Shown here in pieces: positions 1 through 11,799 of a stretch of DNA of 64,000 nucleotides (positions are counted from its first letter, which is position 1; each line of letters opens with the position of its first letter). This DNA is from Xiphydria camelus. Its lineage: Eukaryota > Arthropoda > Insecta > Hymenoptera > Xiphydriidae. Below the pieces are notes generated by a model, which ran no database searches, was not told where the DNA came from, and saw only the letters and a list, made by a program, of their open reading frames with translations. The stretch spans positions 30,895,006 to 30,959,005 of the forward strand of contig OY783195.1 of the NCBI GenBank assembly GCA_963678675.1. Direction: 5' to 3'. The translations under genes were made by a program, and so were the position numbers.

Positions 1-280
1 TCCTCGACGTCTCGCGTTATTTGGCCAGTGATTAAAGAGGTGGCCCAAAAGTCGGATTCCGTAAACGGAAAGGCGATTTTGCTCCGGAGGAGAGAGTACC
101 AATTAGCGCGGGACGATCTTTGGGTGGATCAACGGCAGCTCGCAACGAAGCGTTTGCTGGTGATTCGTTAATTACTGGTCCCCCACGTTGCGCGAGATTA
201 ATTTTCGAGTAGGTGCTTGGCTTCTCTCTCATCTTCGGGATTATAATTAGGTGTCGCGTTGACGAATGCTGCGGCGTATA
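1..280. other. No gene recognised
   Basis: Mixed-composition DNA running up to a family C repeat. A 93-codon minus-strand frame covers it but has no recognisable motif or splice context, so nothing is called. Confidence 0.5.
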
Positions 281-490
281 CTGAATGTCCATGGTAAACC
301 GAACGGATTTCACATAGGAGTTTTTTGTAAAATTATTTTGAGCTTGCTCAGAGTGTACCTACCTACTGTGGAATACTCAATTGTACTCGGTTGATCAGCT
401 CGTATCATACTATTATATCATTAAAGACACAAGCGAGCACAGATGAGCACTCCAGCGCGGTCCGAGTGAAATCGGAGCAACTTCACAGAT
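281..490. repeat. Family C repeat, 3'-truncated copy
   Basis: This segment matches the copy at 9831-10152 over most of its length. Shared landmarks in order are ATGGTAAACYGAACG, GAGCTTGCTC, GGAATACTCA, TTGTACTCG and GARGCAACTTCAC. The right-hand inverted terminus seen in the other copy is missing, because a family A MITE begins at 491. About 8 bases after that MITE (1125-1132, GGGACATA) resemble the lost C terminus, so the MITE may have landed in C with some deletion; this last point is weak. No coding function is visible. Confidence 0.6.
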
Positions 491-1127
491 CCAGTCGGAA
501 AAATTCTATATATTGTATTTTGCATATCGTCGCTTTGGTGGTGAACAGTCGTAACCCACAAAAAGTGTAAAATTGAATTAAGACTGTTAACAAACACTAA
601 AAAGCATAAAGTTTGATTCCTATAAGTATTCTAGCCCACACAACCTTTTTATAATGTCCTTATAACACAAAATTTGCTAAAGGACGTAATCCACATTTAA
701 CCCACATTTTATTGTAGTGAATAGACATAAGCGGCTTAGCACTTTTAGCAACTGAGTTTTTAAGCATAATCGTTAAATAAAAATATCAAAAAATTGTTTT
801 GTTTTGTCTTCTGGTTACAGTTTTAGTTAGAGAATAAAACATGAGTTTCTCGATGACGAACTTTCTTAAAAGCGCGCTAGCTCAAGTTCTTGTTTATGTG
901 GATTAGAACAGTTCACCACCAAAGCGACGATATGATCTATATGTGGTGTTTTGTTCACATATAGATTATATATGATTTCCATATTAATCATACAAGGACT
1001 GTGCGTAGATTTTTGAATGACTGTATAATCCATATATAGTCTATATGTGTGGTTGATATAGAAATCATATATGATCCATATATGACCAAAAACCACATAT
1101 GGATCATGTAGAACTTTTCCGTCTGGG
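491..1127. mobile_element. Family A palindromic MITE, split by a later insertion
   Basis: The left end begins CCAGTCGGAAAAATTC and the right end finishes GAACTTTTCCGTCTGGG, the inverted termini of family A. The right part holds the long AT-rich palindrome (CATATATAG / CTATATATG-type repeats and CATATGTGG/CCACATATG blocks) typical of the family. About 35 bp in, the element is interrupted by a 402-bp element (528-929). Without it the length is about 235 bp, as in other copies. It is non-autonomous, with no ORF. Confidence 0.85.
528..929. mobile_element. Family D inverted-repeat element nested in family A
   Basis: The element starts CGTCGCTTTGGTGGTGAAC and ends with its inverse, GTTCACCACCAAAGCGACG. 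The similarity continues for about 38 bp into both ends. ATAT lies immediately outside on both sides (524-527 and 930-933), consistent with a 4-bp (or 2-bp AT) target duplication. Removing it restores the expected family A sequence TTTTGCATATGATC. The interior is AT-rich with no ORF. It is the only copy in the window. Confidence 0.8.
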
Positions 1128-2864
1128 ACATACTGTTATGTACCCGCCAGCTCCGCGTTGCATACCCGCGGACAATGTCGTTCGACCGAGTTGAATTCGC
1201 AAAAATGCTCGCGCTTTCATTCCCTGCGTTTCGCCGTGAAAGCTCGTTATACGATCTTTAATTATCGAAGCCGTCGCGAGTCAACGGAAACCCGCGTCAT
1301 TTTCCCCTCGCGATGCGAAGCCGTTATAAACTGTCCCGAAATCAATAACGCTGCGTTCGCGGAAGGACCAATTAATCTTTTCGCTGTGTGGAGAGTGATT
1401 AACGGAAGATTAATTAATACGGCTTCGGTAATTACTGCACGCCTTCGTCTATCTGTGGCGGATTCGCGCGATCTCGAGTACGCGCACGCATACGGGACAA
1501 TCGCGCGCGTCTAGCGTACCTGACGTCCAGCTGAATGCGGCGCGCGCTCGTCAAACGAACCGAGTGGAGAAGGAAATGATGTGCCTGCGCGTATACGTAT
1601 ATACGATCGCGAACCCGGATATTTGATACATTCGTGCGTATCGAATATCCATATCCAGCGAGCCGCTCCTGAAAACTCGTATGGCTTCGCTGCACTTCGC
1701 CAAGTTTTAGCTGTGAATCCATAGTTAAATTGGAAAATGTCGACGCGGAACGTAACAAAATTCCCAATCGAATTGGACTTCCGGTTCGATGAAACACCAG
1801 TCGGACGATGAAAACTCATTTTCACTTCAGCGATGACGAATTATATCAAAAGCAGGTATACGTATTGGGATATTCCGTCTGATTAATATACCTGTTCGCG
1901 TTGGAGTAATTCGTAAATTAATGAACGCACGCAAAAAAATTATTTTCAGCAGCATTCATTTATCCAAGCAGTACATTTTTCATCCAATCAGTGCTGACGT
2001 ATATCAAGCGTATCTCCCAAGCTATAAGGAAGTATATAAAAGCGTTCTATTTGATTCGCTGATGCCATTATCAAGAGGCGGAGAGTGGCCTCGAGTCTTT
2101 AGATATACGCGTTTCGTTGGAGGTGTTGAGTAAAGTTCAATGAAGGAGACGACAACAGGTGCAGCCGTGAGTTGCAATCTCGCGGAATACCACGAGAGAT
2201 ATAAAGGATAAAGGATCATTACACGATCCCGGCTCGCGTCATAAAGTCATCCTACACTTAAAACGAGGCGATATAAATAAATCTCGCATTTATAGAGCAG
2301 CGCAAATTGCATAATTCATAAATCATAATCAATCCGCCCCATCGTAAAATTCTATGAGAAAGTCTCTTCGGTGGTCTCTCTCGACGTACTTTATAGCCCT
2401 ACGGTAGCAACGCTTAAACACGTTTCGCTCCAGCTCGTTTCGTGCACCGCGCCGCGATGCGCGAGGGTCGTAGAAAAATAAAGCACGAGTCCCATTTTCC
2501 GGCTTGTTGGACGGGATGCAGATTCGAATGCAGATTCGATGGTACTACGGGGTGTAATCTCACGAACTGTTATTTCTACTTGGCAAGACGACCGAACGCG
2601 AAGCCCGCGTTACCATTTCGTTCAATCGCGCTTGGCCTTGCGCGTATACCGAGTACAATCACTCGTTGGATCTCCCGGGCCGTTGTTCCCCGCGAAACGA
2701 AAGGTCAGCCGGATCGAATTCACCGAATTGATCCTCCGTGTTTTCTCAGCCAACGGAACGGAAACAAACCGATCGAGTGGACGAGTGGATGGAAGGAGAC
2801 GCGGCGAGATTCGAGTATGTGAAATATGTGCATCGCCGAAAAGACATCGCGTAGGTATAATGTA
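1128..2864. other. No gene recognised
   Basis: CpG-rich to 1840, then more AT-rich. A TATAAAAG-like string at about 2034 lacks an initiator or a downstream ORF. Overlapping open frames (to 172 codons) are arginine/serine-rich and typical of chance frames here. Confidence 0.4.
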
Positions 2865-3086
2865 TCCGGGCGGAAATATTCTGTATGATCCATATGTGGT
2901 TTTGGTCATATACGGATTATATATGACTTCTATATTAACTATATACAGACTACATATGAATTATACAATCATTCCAAAATCTATATATAATCCCCATATG
3001 GTTAATATTGAAATCATATATAATCCATACATGACCAAAACCACATATGAATCATAAGCAAAAATATAGAACTTTTTCGTCTGGGA
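2865..3086. mobile_element. Family A palindromic MITE, complete
   Basis: A 222-bp copy with termini TCCGGGCGGAAA and TTTTTCGTCTGGGA, flanked by TA on both sides (2863-2864 and 3087-3088). The two halves are nearly inverse of each other around position 2975, so the transcript or single strand would fold into one long hairpin. The TA duplication suggests mobilisation by a Tc1/mariner-type transposase supplied elsewhere. It has no coding capacity. Confidence 0.88.
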
Positions 3087-3129
3087 TAATAGCGCGGTAA
3101 TTTTTCCTTTATCCGTATACCATGTAAAG

Positions 3130-3320
3130 CTAAACTTCGTCGGGAAGAGAAATTCAATCACTATTCTCATTATTTATTAACATTAGGCCTACATCAATGG
3201 ACTTTGTTATAGATAAAAGTGTAATCTTTACAAAAATATTACATAAATATGAGCCGAAAGGTCCTAGATAATGAGAAAATAGTGATTTGAGTTTTTTTCC
3301 TAGCGAGTAGGTAAGTTTAG
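3130..3320. repeat. Foldback repeat T
   Basis: Inverted arms include CTAAACTT (from 3131) with AAGTTTAG (to 3320), and TCAATCACTATTCTCATTAT with ATAATGAGAAAATAGTGATT. The arms are imperfect and enclose an AT-rich loop. It is probably an old MITE. No target duplication is evident. Confidence 0.55.
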
Positions 3321-4925
3321 TCTCATATGATACACGCGTCGATTCGACGAGGGTCAAGGTTTGCCGTGTACAACTCGGCACGTAGTCCTTTCGTTCCCGG
3401 AACGAGAGAAATAATTGATTCGTACTAGAGAACCCGCTGGGAACCTCATTATTGTATTCTCGTATAAAAATCGAATAAAAAAATTAGTTTCATCCTCAAA
3501 CAACAAATCATGATATACCTACTCACCTCGACAAGAGGAGCAATAAAGCCGTGAAAGGTAAGACGTTGAAAGAGAGCCGGCCCGTCGAGACACGCGCGAC
3601 CTCGTATATAAAATGTGAAACTCGAACTGAACTCGAAAAAAAAAAGAACTCGTCGCTGCCAAAACCCGTCAACGGTGCCTCGCGGATTTTTTTTTTTTTT
3701 TTTCACCACCACAAAATGCCAAACTTTGCTTTCGCGTGCCGTGTAGCCTAAACGATACCCCGTGGACACCTCGCGGGCCGCGGAAGCAGGGGCCATAAAT
3801 TTCGAGCGCGCGCGAAAGCCGGAAAGCTTTCCCGGCGGTACTCAGGGTCCGCTTTCAGGTGGGGCGTAATATTCAACGTTGATATATTTGAAATTGAAGC
3901 CATCGATTTCAAAGACTCAATGATCAAGGGCCTCTTCCGACGCGGCGGAAAGTTGTCGCGCCTTCGACGTAATCGACTCTCGTTCCACCCTCGCGTATCC
4001 TGACGCAACCACTCGCGCGAGAGCGGGACTCCTCAGAGGCGCGTCGGGATGCCCGGAGGCGACGGAAGGTTCGAACGGCTCGAGCTGCGCGAATGGTCTG
4101 AATTATTACGCGATCGGTTAGCACGGGGAGAGAAACTCCGCGAGGCCCGGCATCAATTGTGCGTCCCGGATTGGATAGGTTCGCCAATCCACCTGAGGAA
4201 CAACTATGTATAGGTACTCCTTCGCGAAGCATTGTTACTGACAGTTTCTTCATAATTAAGCGACTGCGCGTACCCCGAAGGACTTGCGGAAAGTACCTCG
4301 AGATACGAGGGATATAGCGCGAACCCACTGGTTCCGACGTTATTAATAATATCGCGCAGCCAAGTTACTTCGACATTGTAACGTACCGCCGTTGGATTAA
4401 CTCGAGTACACACGGCGTTGCTCGGCACATTGTTCTCGGTGATTCGTAGACTTCGCGCAGACCGAACCGATACCGAAAACTGAGACGTAATTGCCGCGGG
4501 TTGCGTGGGTTGCGGTGCTGCAGTGGGATTCCGCGTATCGCGGATATCGCCGAGCGCACGGGGTGCATTAATTTACGGAGTAATTGTGGGGTTGCGTCTT
4601 GATTCTAGAGCGAATCTCCGCGCTTGACCAGCCGGGGTATAAATTAAGCTAAGCGGCGTGAAATGAATTACGCGGCAATGAGTAACTGTGCTTTAACCGT
4701 GATATACCTAGTATTCCTTACTTGTGCTCGAAAAAATTCTTCCTCCCACTTTGACATTCGATTAAGAGAATATGAAGCCCGTGCGCATACCTGAAACAGA
4801 AAGAAAAAAATCTCGTTAACGATGATCGCTCTATCGGTTTATGTCACACATGCAGCTGCGCTATTCTCATATAACTAATTTTTCCCGCCAAACGAGAAAT
4901 TCGTTTTAATCGCTCACCGCGCGTA
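3321..4925. other. No gene recognised; poly-T tract
   Basis: Contains a 17-T run at 3687-3703 and otherwise unremarkable mixed sequence. A minus-strand GTGAGT donor-like site lies near 3519, but the adjoining frame has no protein-like character. Confidence 0.4.
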
Positions 4926-5149
4926 CACTGAGAATAATAATTAGGTTAAAGTGACAAAACGCATGTATATGAACATATTTAATTATTCTAATCGAAATAC
5001 TGGTCAGTTGAACGAAGCATTCAATTATTCTAACTAAATATTTAATTATTTCAACAAAACGTTTAGCTGTTCCAACCAAAAATCCACCAAACGTTTTAGT
5101 CGTCATTTCCAAGATTTTGGTCGGATTGACCGAGTTATTTCTCTCGGTG
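4926..5149. mobile_element. Family B MITE, complete, TA-flanked
   Basis: Starts CACTGAGAATAATAATTAGG and ends TTATTTCTCTCGGTG, with TA on both sides (4924-4925 and 5150-5151). The internal signature TGACAAAACGCAT and repeated TTAATTATTCTAAC/AAATATTTAATTATT motifs match the other eight family B copies. It has no ORF; the 300-codon minus frame that crosses it is a chance frame. Confidence 0.88.
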
Positions 5150-7719
5150 TACCTTCCGCGGAAATTAAGCATTGAAAACGACCCGAGGAAAAGTTCCGTT
5201 TCCGCGTCCGCGAGTGAAAGTTTATCGATCGTTCCGCTTCCAACTTGGTCTCTTGGTGTTTCCACCGGTTTTCGTCCTCCATAATACACGCGCTCTATAC
5301 TCGCCCGGCTTCGGCCCCGACGACATATGGACATTCTTCGCGAGAAAACCCGCACCGACGATCGCGGCGCGGTGACGATATAACGGCGTCTATGAGTATA
5401 CCCCGAGGTGACGGGCGCACCTCCGCACTCGACCCAGCGCGGTATAGCCGCCTCCTCCTCCTCCGCCCCCTCGAGGAAACTCCGCATAACACGCGGTGCA
5501 CCGGAATGACTATGTCCGGAAGAACAGGGGGTTTTAGGGCCTGCAGGGGTGGCCGCGAAACGGTGCGGGGAGGCGTTCGCGCGCGCGCGCGCGCATGGCG
5601 GGGCTCGCGAACCACACGATTTTCCGCGTTCGCGTCTATTTACGCGCTGATACGTACACCGCACTCTCGCGAACACCGCGAAAGAACGGACCTCCCGCGT
5701 CGTCGCGTCGACCACCCGCTTCGCGCGCGCGCGCCTGCCTCCCTTTTCTCGCCGGCAAAAACGCGTTCCGGGGACGATAATTCGATGCCAACTTAGGTGC
5801 AGTCGCAATTACTGGTTTAACTTAACGAGGCAGGCCTCGCGCAACGACGCCCCCCCCCCCCGGGGGCTTAGACTCTCATGATCAACGACCTTGAAGGGAC
5901 GGCAACGTGGAAATATATAATCTTGCGTGTTGGTGCCTCTCGAGAGGAATTCATCGCGCGAAAAAATGAGGGAAGGTTATTCTTAACTTTCCATTTCAAA
6001 ACGAGGGTATTTTTCTCACAACGGAGGGGCTAGTTGATGTACCGAGCCTCAGCTGTTTACGGAAGAGAGAAAAATACGTCGAATAGCTGTCCGTTGAAAA
6101 ATAGCGACGAAATAACTTCGTTAATTCCGAGACCCAAGAGCAACGCAAGCGATGAACTTTACAACGCGGGGCGCCCTTTCCCGGATAAATTCCATCGACG
6201 CGCGATACCCATCCCCGCGCACCTACAGCTCGACTCGGTTGCAAAATCGACAGCTTGTCGCATAACTTCCTCGATGCTATCTCTGACCAGCCCTCCTCTT
6301 CCGCTCCTCTCCTTTTCCTGCCTCCGTCTTCCCCGGGCGGATGCTGCATAGAGAGTTTGTATCCCGCGCCGTCGCCGTCCCGCCCCCCGTTCACCCTTCG
6401 ATCCCACTGCGAGCGACCCTCCCGACCGCCGGAGTCCCATCTGGCCTAACTAGAAGTGGCATCGGTGCCCACGTCAACGGCACATGCTACCCTCTAACGT
6501 TTTATTATAGGTCGCATCTATTTACGTCAAGATAAAGCGACGAGACGGCGCATGAAACGAATTCGGCACGACGTATCGGAGCGGCCATCAAATTAAAACT
6601 AAACGCATCAACGAAGGGGTGGACGGGGGACTTTTTTTTTTTTTCGTCGCCGAGGAAATTAATATTCCAGCCATCACAGCTGCGAAACAACGTCGACGAA
6701 ACTCGTTCGAATCGTTACGGTCCGCATTTATTATGGCACTTTGTTAGCCCGCCGCATGCTTCCGCCGTCGACTGCGAATCGATAAGTTTCAAACTTTGTT
6801 ACGAGTCGCGGCTCTAAAAGCGGTCGTTTATAGAGCTTCGTCAGGGCATTTACGACGCTGCAGGCGATTTTGCAGGGGGATCCCATGGCAGCGAGGAGAC
6901 GACGTTACGGAAACGTTCTCGTGCGTCGATCTCCCCCCCCCCCCCCCCCTCTATTTCGCCCGTTTGACGTTTTCGTTCGTCGCTTCGAACGATCGACGTA
7001 AATTCATTCCATAAAATTCTCTTGTTTTCGATACATTGCAAAGGAGGGAGATAGAGAGAGAAAGCACGAGGGATTCAAACGGATATAAAAAAGGATGGGA
7101 AATATTCAATCCCAGTAGTTGCTAATAAAATTTGCTGCAAGTTTATGACGGCACGTCAACCTACGCAACACGTACCAGTATAATTTACGAGTAGATACGT
7201 CTATATATCGATGATGGGGAATGGTTGAAATCGAGTTTAATAAAAATCAGGGATGTGTATCTGTCATTTCGCGACTCCTGTACGAGTTTAACTACTGTAA
7301 AATAGGGATTCCGTGGAATTTATACAGGGCCCAGTAGAGGGAATCTCAAGAATTTCATCTGGAATCATATCCGGACCTGCATACTCGATAGGAATCCTGA
7401 TAATAATATTTAATTCGTGAATTATCCGCAAAATCCAACCAGGGCCTAATTAAGAAAATGAATTTCACTCGCCCGTACCTATAACACGAGCCTTCCAAAG
7501 GCATCCGGAGATATATAGAACAAATCCTATTAATTTTCAATTACCGCTGCACCATCCGCGGTAAGATAGAATCTCGCTGCATTATTCATGATTATTTAGT
7601 GACCCTAAAACTTGTTAATGCCTGTTTAAGTATTCAAACACGATGCGCGGTGTTAGTGGGACAAACTCGGTTCTCTATAGTCACGGAGCATACGGCGGAG
7701 AGGAACGAGGAAGGATAAA
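5150..7719. other. CpG-rich DNA, no gene recognised
   Basis: Very CpG-rich between 5170 and 6450, with (CG)n near 5580. There are C runs at 5850-5861 and 6933-6949 and a T run near 6631. From 7040 it becomes more AT-rich. Open frames on both strands are Arg/Ser/Pro-rich and unsupported. The GC-rich part could include a promoter or 5' UTR, but nothing specific shows it. Confidence 0.35.
6933..6949. repeat. Poly-C tract (17)
   Basis: Uninterrupted run of 17 C on the plus strand between GATCT and TCTATTTCG. Confidence 0.95.
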
Positions 7720-7722
7720 GAG

Positions 7723-7798
<76 letters not shown>
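7720..7798. repeat. (GAAA)n/(GA)n microsatellite
   Basis: Starts as GAAA repeats (7722-7740) and passes into an uninterrupted AG dinucleotide array of about 29 units to 7797. It creates artificial Arg/Glu and Ser/Leu frames on the two strands. Confidence 0.97.
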
Positions 7799-7825
7799 GA
7801 GTACAGAAGACATGTAGATATAATA

Positions 7826-8062
7826 CGGAAAAAAATTAATCGTAGCATTTATAAAATTTATGGTGAATTTCAAAACAAGGCCAATTTATGGTCACGATAA
7901 CTACAATTTTAGTAAAAGTTATACTATTATAAAACTTGTAGGAGTTGTTAACGTTGCTATAATTTTTACTGTTATAAAACTGCAATTATCGTAACGATAA
8001 ATTAGCCTTGTCCCGAAATTTGCCACAAACTCTGTATAAATGCTACGATTTATTTTTTTCCG
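7826..8062. mobile_element. Family Q foldback MITE, TA-flanked
   Basis: Starts CGGAAAAAAATTAATCGTAG and ends with the inverse CTACGATTTATTTTTTTCCG, with TA on both sides (7824-7825 and 8063-8064). The arms stay similar for about 100 bp (ACAAGGCCAATTTATGG against the inverse of ATAAATTAGCCTTGT), so almost the whole element is a hairpin. It is the only copy here and has no ORF. Confidence 0.85.
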
Positions 8063-8525
8063 TACAGCAGACGAGAAATATTCAGAAACGTACAGGCTGT
8101 GGGATGCTGCGCGGAGACGTTCGGATTTTTCTGGCGCATCTCTGACGTTCGCGATTGACGGTGAAACGTCGACACGAGGCGAGCGGCCTCGTCGATACCG
8201 TTAGGCTCGAATAAACGCGTGAAACCTCGCGTATACAGACGCGGCTATCGGTTACAAGTAGGTCCGCCAAAGCCGCGTCCACGGAATGAGTGTAAATCAT
8301 TCCAGATGGACTCGACGGAGAACCGCGGCCGACTTTTATTATCCGCATTTTGCGGAGTATCGAGTAAAATATCACGCGATAAAAATCGTTTAATATATTC
8401 GTCAAGCTAACAGCTATGCGGGAGACGTACGATCTCTCCGTAGAATGTAGATATAACCTGTCCGTTTGGTAACTCCTGTCGAGATAAGAGGTGTCTTGTC
8501 TGGCGAGAATATGAAGAATCGTTTA
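8063..8525. other. No gene recognised
   Basis: Mixed CpG-rich sequence between two MITEs. Nothing identifiable. Confidence 0.4.
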
Positions 8526-8952
8526 AACTGAGAAAAATAATTTGGTTAAAATGACAAAACGCATCCAGTTGAACGAGTTTAGTTACTCTAACTAAAATAC
8601 ATACTTGTAAGTTGAATCAAATATTTAGGTATTCTAATTACATGTTATTTATTTTAACTATATGTCTAGTCATTCTACCCAGGCGGAAAAATTCTATATA
8701 TTTTCTATTATAATCCATATGTGGTTTTAGTCATATATGGATTATATATGATTTCCATATTAAACATGTACGGACTGTATATGGATTATACAAACATTTT
8801 AAAATCTATATATAGTCCTTATATATGGTTAACATAGAAATCATCCCGTACAAAAAATTTCGTACACCTGTCAGTATGCCAAATGGTATACGAAATTGTA
8901 CGTGTAGAGATATTAAATTAATGTTAAATTGACCAGATATTTTTCCTCAGTG
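8526..8952. mobile_element. Family B MITE with nested insertions, TA-flanked
   Basis: The left end AACTGAGAAAAATAATTTGG and right end ATTTTTCCTCAGTG are family B termini, with TA outside both (8524-8525 and 8953-8954). The left part carries TGACAAAACGCATCCAG and the usual TTAGTTACTCTAACT motifs. At 8678 a truncated family A element interrupts it. This is followed by a small inverted repeat (8845-8901, GTACAAAAAATTTCGTAC with GTATACGAAATTGTAC), before B resumes with TTAAATTGACCAGAT. Confidence 0.8.
8678..8844. mobile_element. Family A MITE nested in family B, right end lost
   Basis: The left terminus CCCAGGCGGAAAAATTC is directly preceded by TA (8676-8677). The palindromic interior runs through to ATAGAAATCAT, but the right third and the right terminus are missing where the small inverted repeat at 8845 begins. 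It lies in the same part of family B as the insertions at 43650 and 45626. Confidence 0.8.
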
Positions 8953-9830
8953 TAATCGAGGTGTACAGCCCGGCTCTAAAAATAACGTGTACAAGACACA
9001 AAGTCGAATTACCCTTTCATCGCGCGTCGCGAGAAATATCCGGTACCGAGTATCGAGAGTACGGCAATCGATCGGCCCGACATTTACGGCAAGCTCGACG
9101 CGATTACCTCCTTTCCGTGTAATCTGTACCGCGCGAAACGCCGAGCAAACTTTGCGAGATACGATAATAATAAAAATCTTGCCGAGCACCGCTCTCTCGT
9201 GCCCGACGACGACGTCGTCGTCGCGAGGGGTTGGTTATGCGGCAACCACAGGCGAAGCCTCGAGCCGCGAAATCGATGAGCGATAAAGCAAGAGATAGGG
9301 CCACCTATCGACCCTCTAACTCGATAACCGACCCACCGTAATTCCTTCTCCGGATATAGCGGCCGATATTGAAAAAAAAAAGAAAAAAGAAAAAAGAAGA
9401 AATAGGTAGACGCGTTATATACCGCGACCACGAGCGAATGACTTCACGCGCAACGGATACGCCGACCGCGAACTCTCGATATCCGGGAAACTCGTAAAAG
9501 AAGGCGAGAGAGAGAGAGAGAGAATTCCCTTCTATAAAACGTGGCCGCCGCGGCGCACTGCCAGTGCCGGTGATTACTTTGGCGTTAACGCGAAATTAGT
9601 TGAGATATTGCCGGAGGGCGGCCGTAACTGAGTCTTCCTATCGATTCGATTCGATACAGCCGCTCCGTGCTATATATATGCGGTACCTTTACGGTTATTG
9701 TACTTTTATTAAATTTCGCGATATCAGGACAGCATCGGGGCGAGCGAAGGGGAGGGAGAAAGTGGAGAAGAAGACGGCGAGCGCGAAGCACGAGTCCGGC
9801 TATAAAGCAATAACAGATCGAGAGATACAT
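8953..9830. other. No gene recognised
   Basis: CpG-rich sequence with a 20-bp CGA/TCG palindrome near 9205-9226, an A/G-rich stretch at 9369-9402 and a short (GA)n near 9505. Open frames here lack recognisable domains. Confidence 0.35.
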
Positions 9831-10152
9831 AGTATGTCTCATGGTAAACTGAACGAATTTCTCGTAGGAGATTTCTGTAAAGTTACTTCGAGCTTGCTCG
9901 GAGCACGCTGGAATACTCAGCTCAATTGTACTCGATTGACGAGCTCATATCGTTACTTTGAAGAGTTTACGCACAATGGAAGAAATAAAAAACTGGAATA
10001 AGGAAGAGCGCTTCACATGTGTTACACATATCTATACGCTTGAAGCTGTTTGTACTACGTATGAACCCTACAAACCCAGTGAAATCGAAGCAACTTCACG
10101 GACACCTCCCTCTTCTTGGGAGAAATTCGTTGGTTTATCATGGGACATATTG
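9831..10152. mobile_element. Family C inverted-repeat element, complete
   Basis: The left end AGTATGTCTCATGGTAAAC and right end GTTTATCATGGGACATATT are inverse copies. The inverted match extends about 33 bp, to GAATTTCTC/GAGAAATTC. The interior matches the truncated copy at 281-490. Flanks are AT-rich (ATACAT / GTATATT) with no unambiguous target duplication. A 133-codon frame enters it from the left but is not shared by the other copy. Confidence 0.75.
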
Positions 10153-10954
10153 TATATTCGCCGCGGTCCATACATATAGACGAGAATAAATCTCGGATAA
10201 TTAAAAATCAAACCTTTTTCTTTACATTACCGATATCGGACAATCCGCCCGACGGCTCGATATACACACGTTCACGCTCTATTCGCCTCGCGATGGATTT
10301 TCGAACGGCGTCCACCGTCGTATACGCCTCACCCTCGTCCCATTAGAAAGTTTCCAAGCGCCGAAGGCGTGCGATTCAAATTCCATTCGCGTGTCGTTGT
10401 AACCGGCGGCAGGCCGTAGTAGCGTATACAACCGGCTACGTATTACACGACTCGTCGTGTGTCGCGGAGCCGCGCTCGTGTGAGTCGTCGCTCGGTTATC
10501 CGTGAACTTTAATAAGCAACTTTCATGACTCGGGCTACGCGGCACGGCGGTGGATAGGTTATTGACATTAATAAACTAGCGACATCGAACCTTATCGTCA
10601 CATTTTAACGTCGCCTCCTTTTACGACGTAGGTGTATATATATATACGTTGTCAAGCGCGGCGCGAAGCGGCTATCCGACGAGCGAAATGGGGCGAAGCG
10701 TCATGTGGGATGCCTCGTCGCGGACGAGGCTTCCTGACCGCGCGGGGAGGACGAAATTTGAAGACGCGCGAGTCGTTCGAGCCGTTTTACGACTCGAACG
10801 TCGGATGGCTCGATCGAGAGGGAATTGGCTCGCTTCGTTCGATGCGTGATTGATAACGCGGAAAACACTTTGGGATCGCCTTTCATTCCGGGAAGATACT
10901 GCTTTTTGGAAGACGAGCGATGACTCTATTTTTCGCTACTTTCCGGAGAGCGTA
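10153..10954. other. No gene recognised
   Basis: CpG-rich mixed sequence with a short (TA)n near 10634. No supported gene or repeat. Confidence 0.4.
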
Positions 10955-11385
10955 TACTGAGAGGAATAATTGTTAGTGTCAAAAGATGTCAAATTCTTAC
11001 AAATTTTTAAGAATATAGAGATTCTTGGTCGAAGACGATAGATTCTTGATTCAAGAATACCGTCATGGGAAACAAGACATTCTTTCTACGCAAAAAAAAC
11101 CATTAAGTACTAGAGTCTTTCTAATATTTTCTCGCACGAAGAAAATCACGGCTTGATCCAAACGTTACACGGTAAAAAATTGGCGTTAATTTTTAACACC
11201 ATTTCACCGGTGGTATGGACCTACGTGTACCACATCTGGTGTCATTATTTTATGCCATTGTTATCTGACACCAAAATTGGTCTACATATTATACAAGTCC
11301 ACACCGCAGAATTTTTACAGTGTATATCATATTTTTGATCGGAGAAAACATTTTTTTGGGGCATCAGCAATTATTTCTCTCAGTG
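10955..11385. mobile_element. Family E MITE, TA-flanked, with nested element
   Basis: Starts TACTGAGAGGAATAATTGTT and ends AATTATTTCTCTCAGTG, with TA on both sides (10953-10954 and 11386-11387). Interior blocks (AGTGTCAAAAGATGTC, TTACAAATTTTTAA, AGATTCTTGGTCGAAGA, GATTCTTGATTCAAGAATACC in pieces) recur in inverse order in the element at 59147-59399, so these two are one family. A smaller element, 11168-11322, sits inside. Confidence 0.82.
11168..11322. mobile_element. Family F small MITE nested in family E
   Basis: A 155-bp element with ends CACGGTAAAAAATTGGCG and GCAGAATTTTTACAGTG, flanked by TA on both sides (11166-11167 and 11323-11324). The middle is an imperfect inverted repeat (TGGTATGGACC/GGTCTA, GGTGTCA/TGACACC). 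Its absence from the related family E copy at 59147 supports later insertion. Confidence 0.8.
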
Positions 11386-11799
11386 TACGGGTGGTTGATT
11401 CGCGTGCGTTCCAAAAGTTCCAGAAGAGTACCAAATTCGTTTTGATTTTTGCAAAGCCCGCGGGCGACTCGATACAGAGGACGTACGCAATTGAAAATAC
11501 ATCTGCGGGATGTACATGCGTATGTTGCAGCTGTCCGTCCGCTCAGCAATCGTAGAGCGAACACCGGTTCGTTGCTCCCGATGCGACTCGCCATCGGCGT
11601 TCGCATTGTTCCATTCGACGGCAATTACGCGCCTGATTCAATGAAACTCGCCGATTAAGGAGACTCCATAGTAATAGCGCTACCGCGGTTGCGCGATACG
11701 CTCGATGCAGGAGTCGCGGTGAAAGATCCGATGCAAATGTCACGCGTGCGCGATATATCCGTCCCGCTCCGGATCAGAAGAGAGACGGAGGATCTAATA
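11386..11799. other. No gene recognised
   Basis: Short gap between two MITEs. Mixed composition, nothing identifiable. Confidence 0.4.

Noticed and set aside
4906..5808. 300-codon minus-strand open frame
   Set aside because: It ends inside a family B MITE and is otherwise Arg/Ser-rich CpG sequence with no motif; a chance frame.
7634..7900. Ser/Leu and Arg/Glu repeat ORFs
   Set aside because: Translation of the (GA)n microsatellite.
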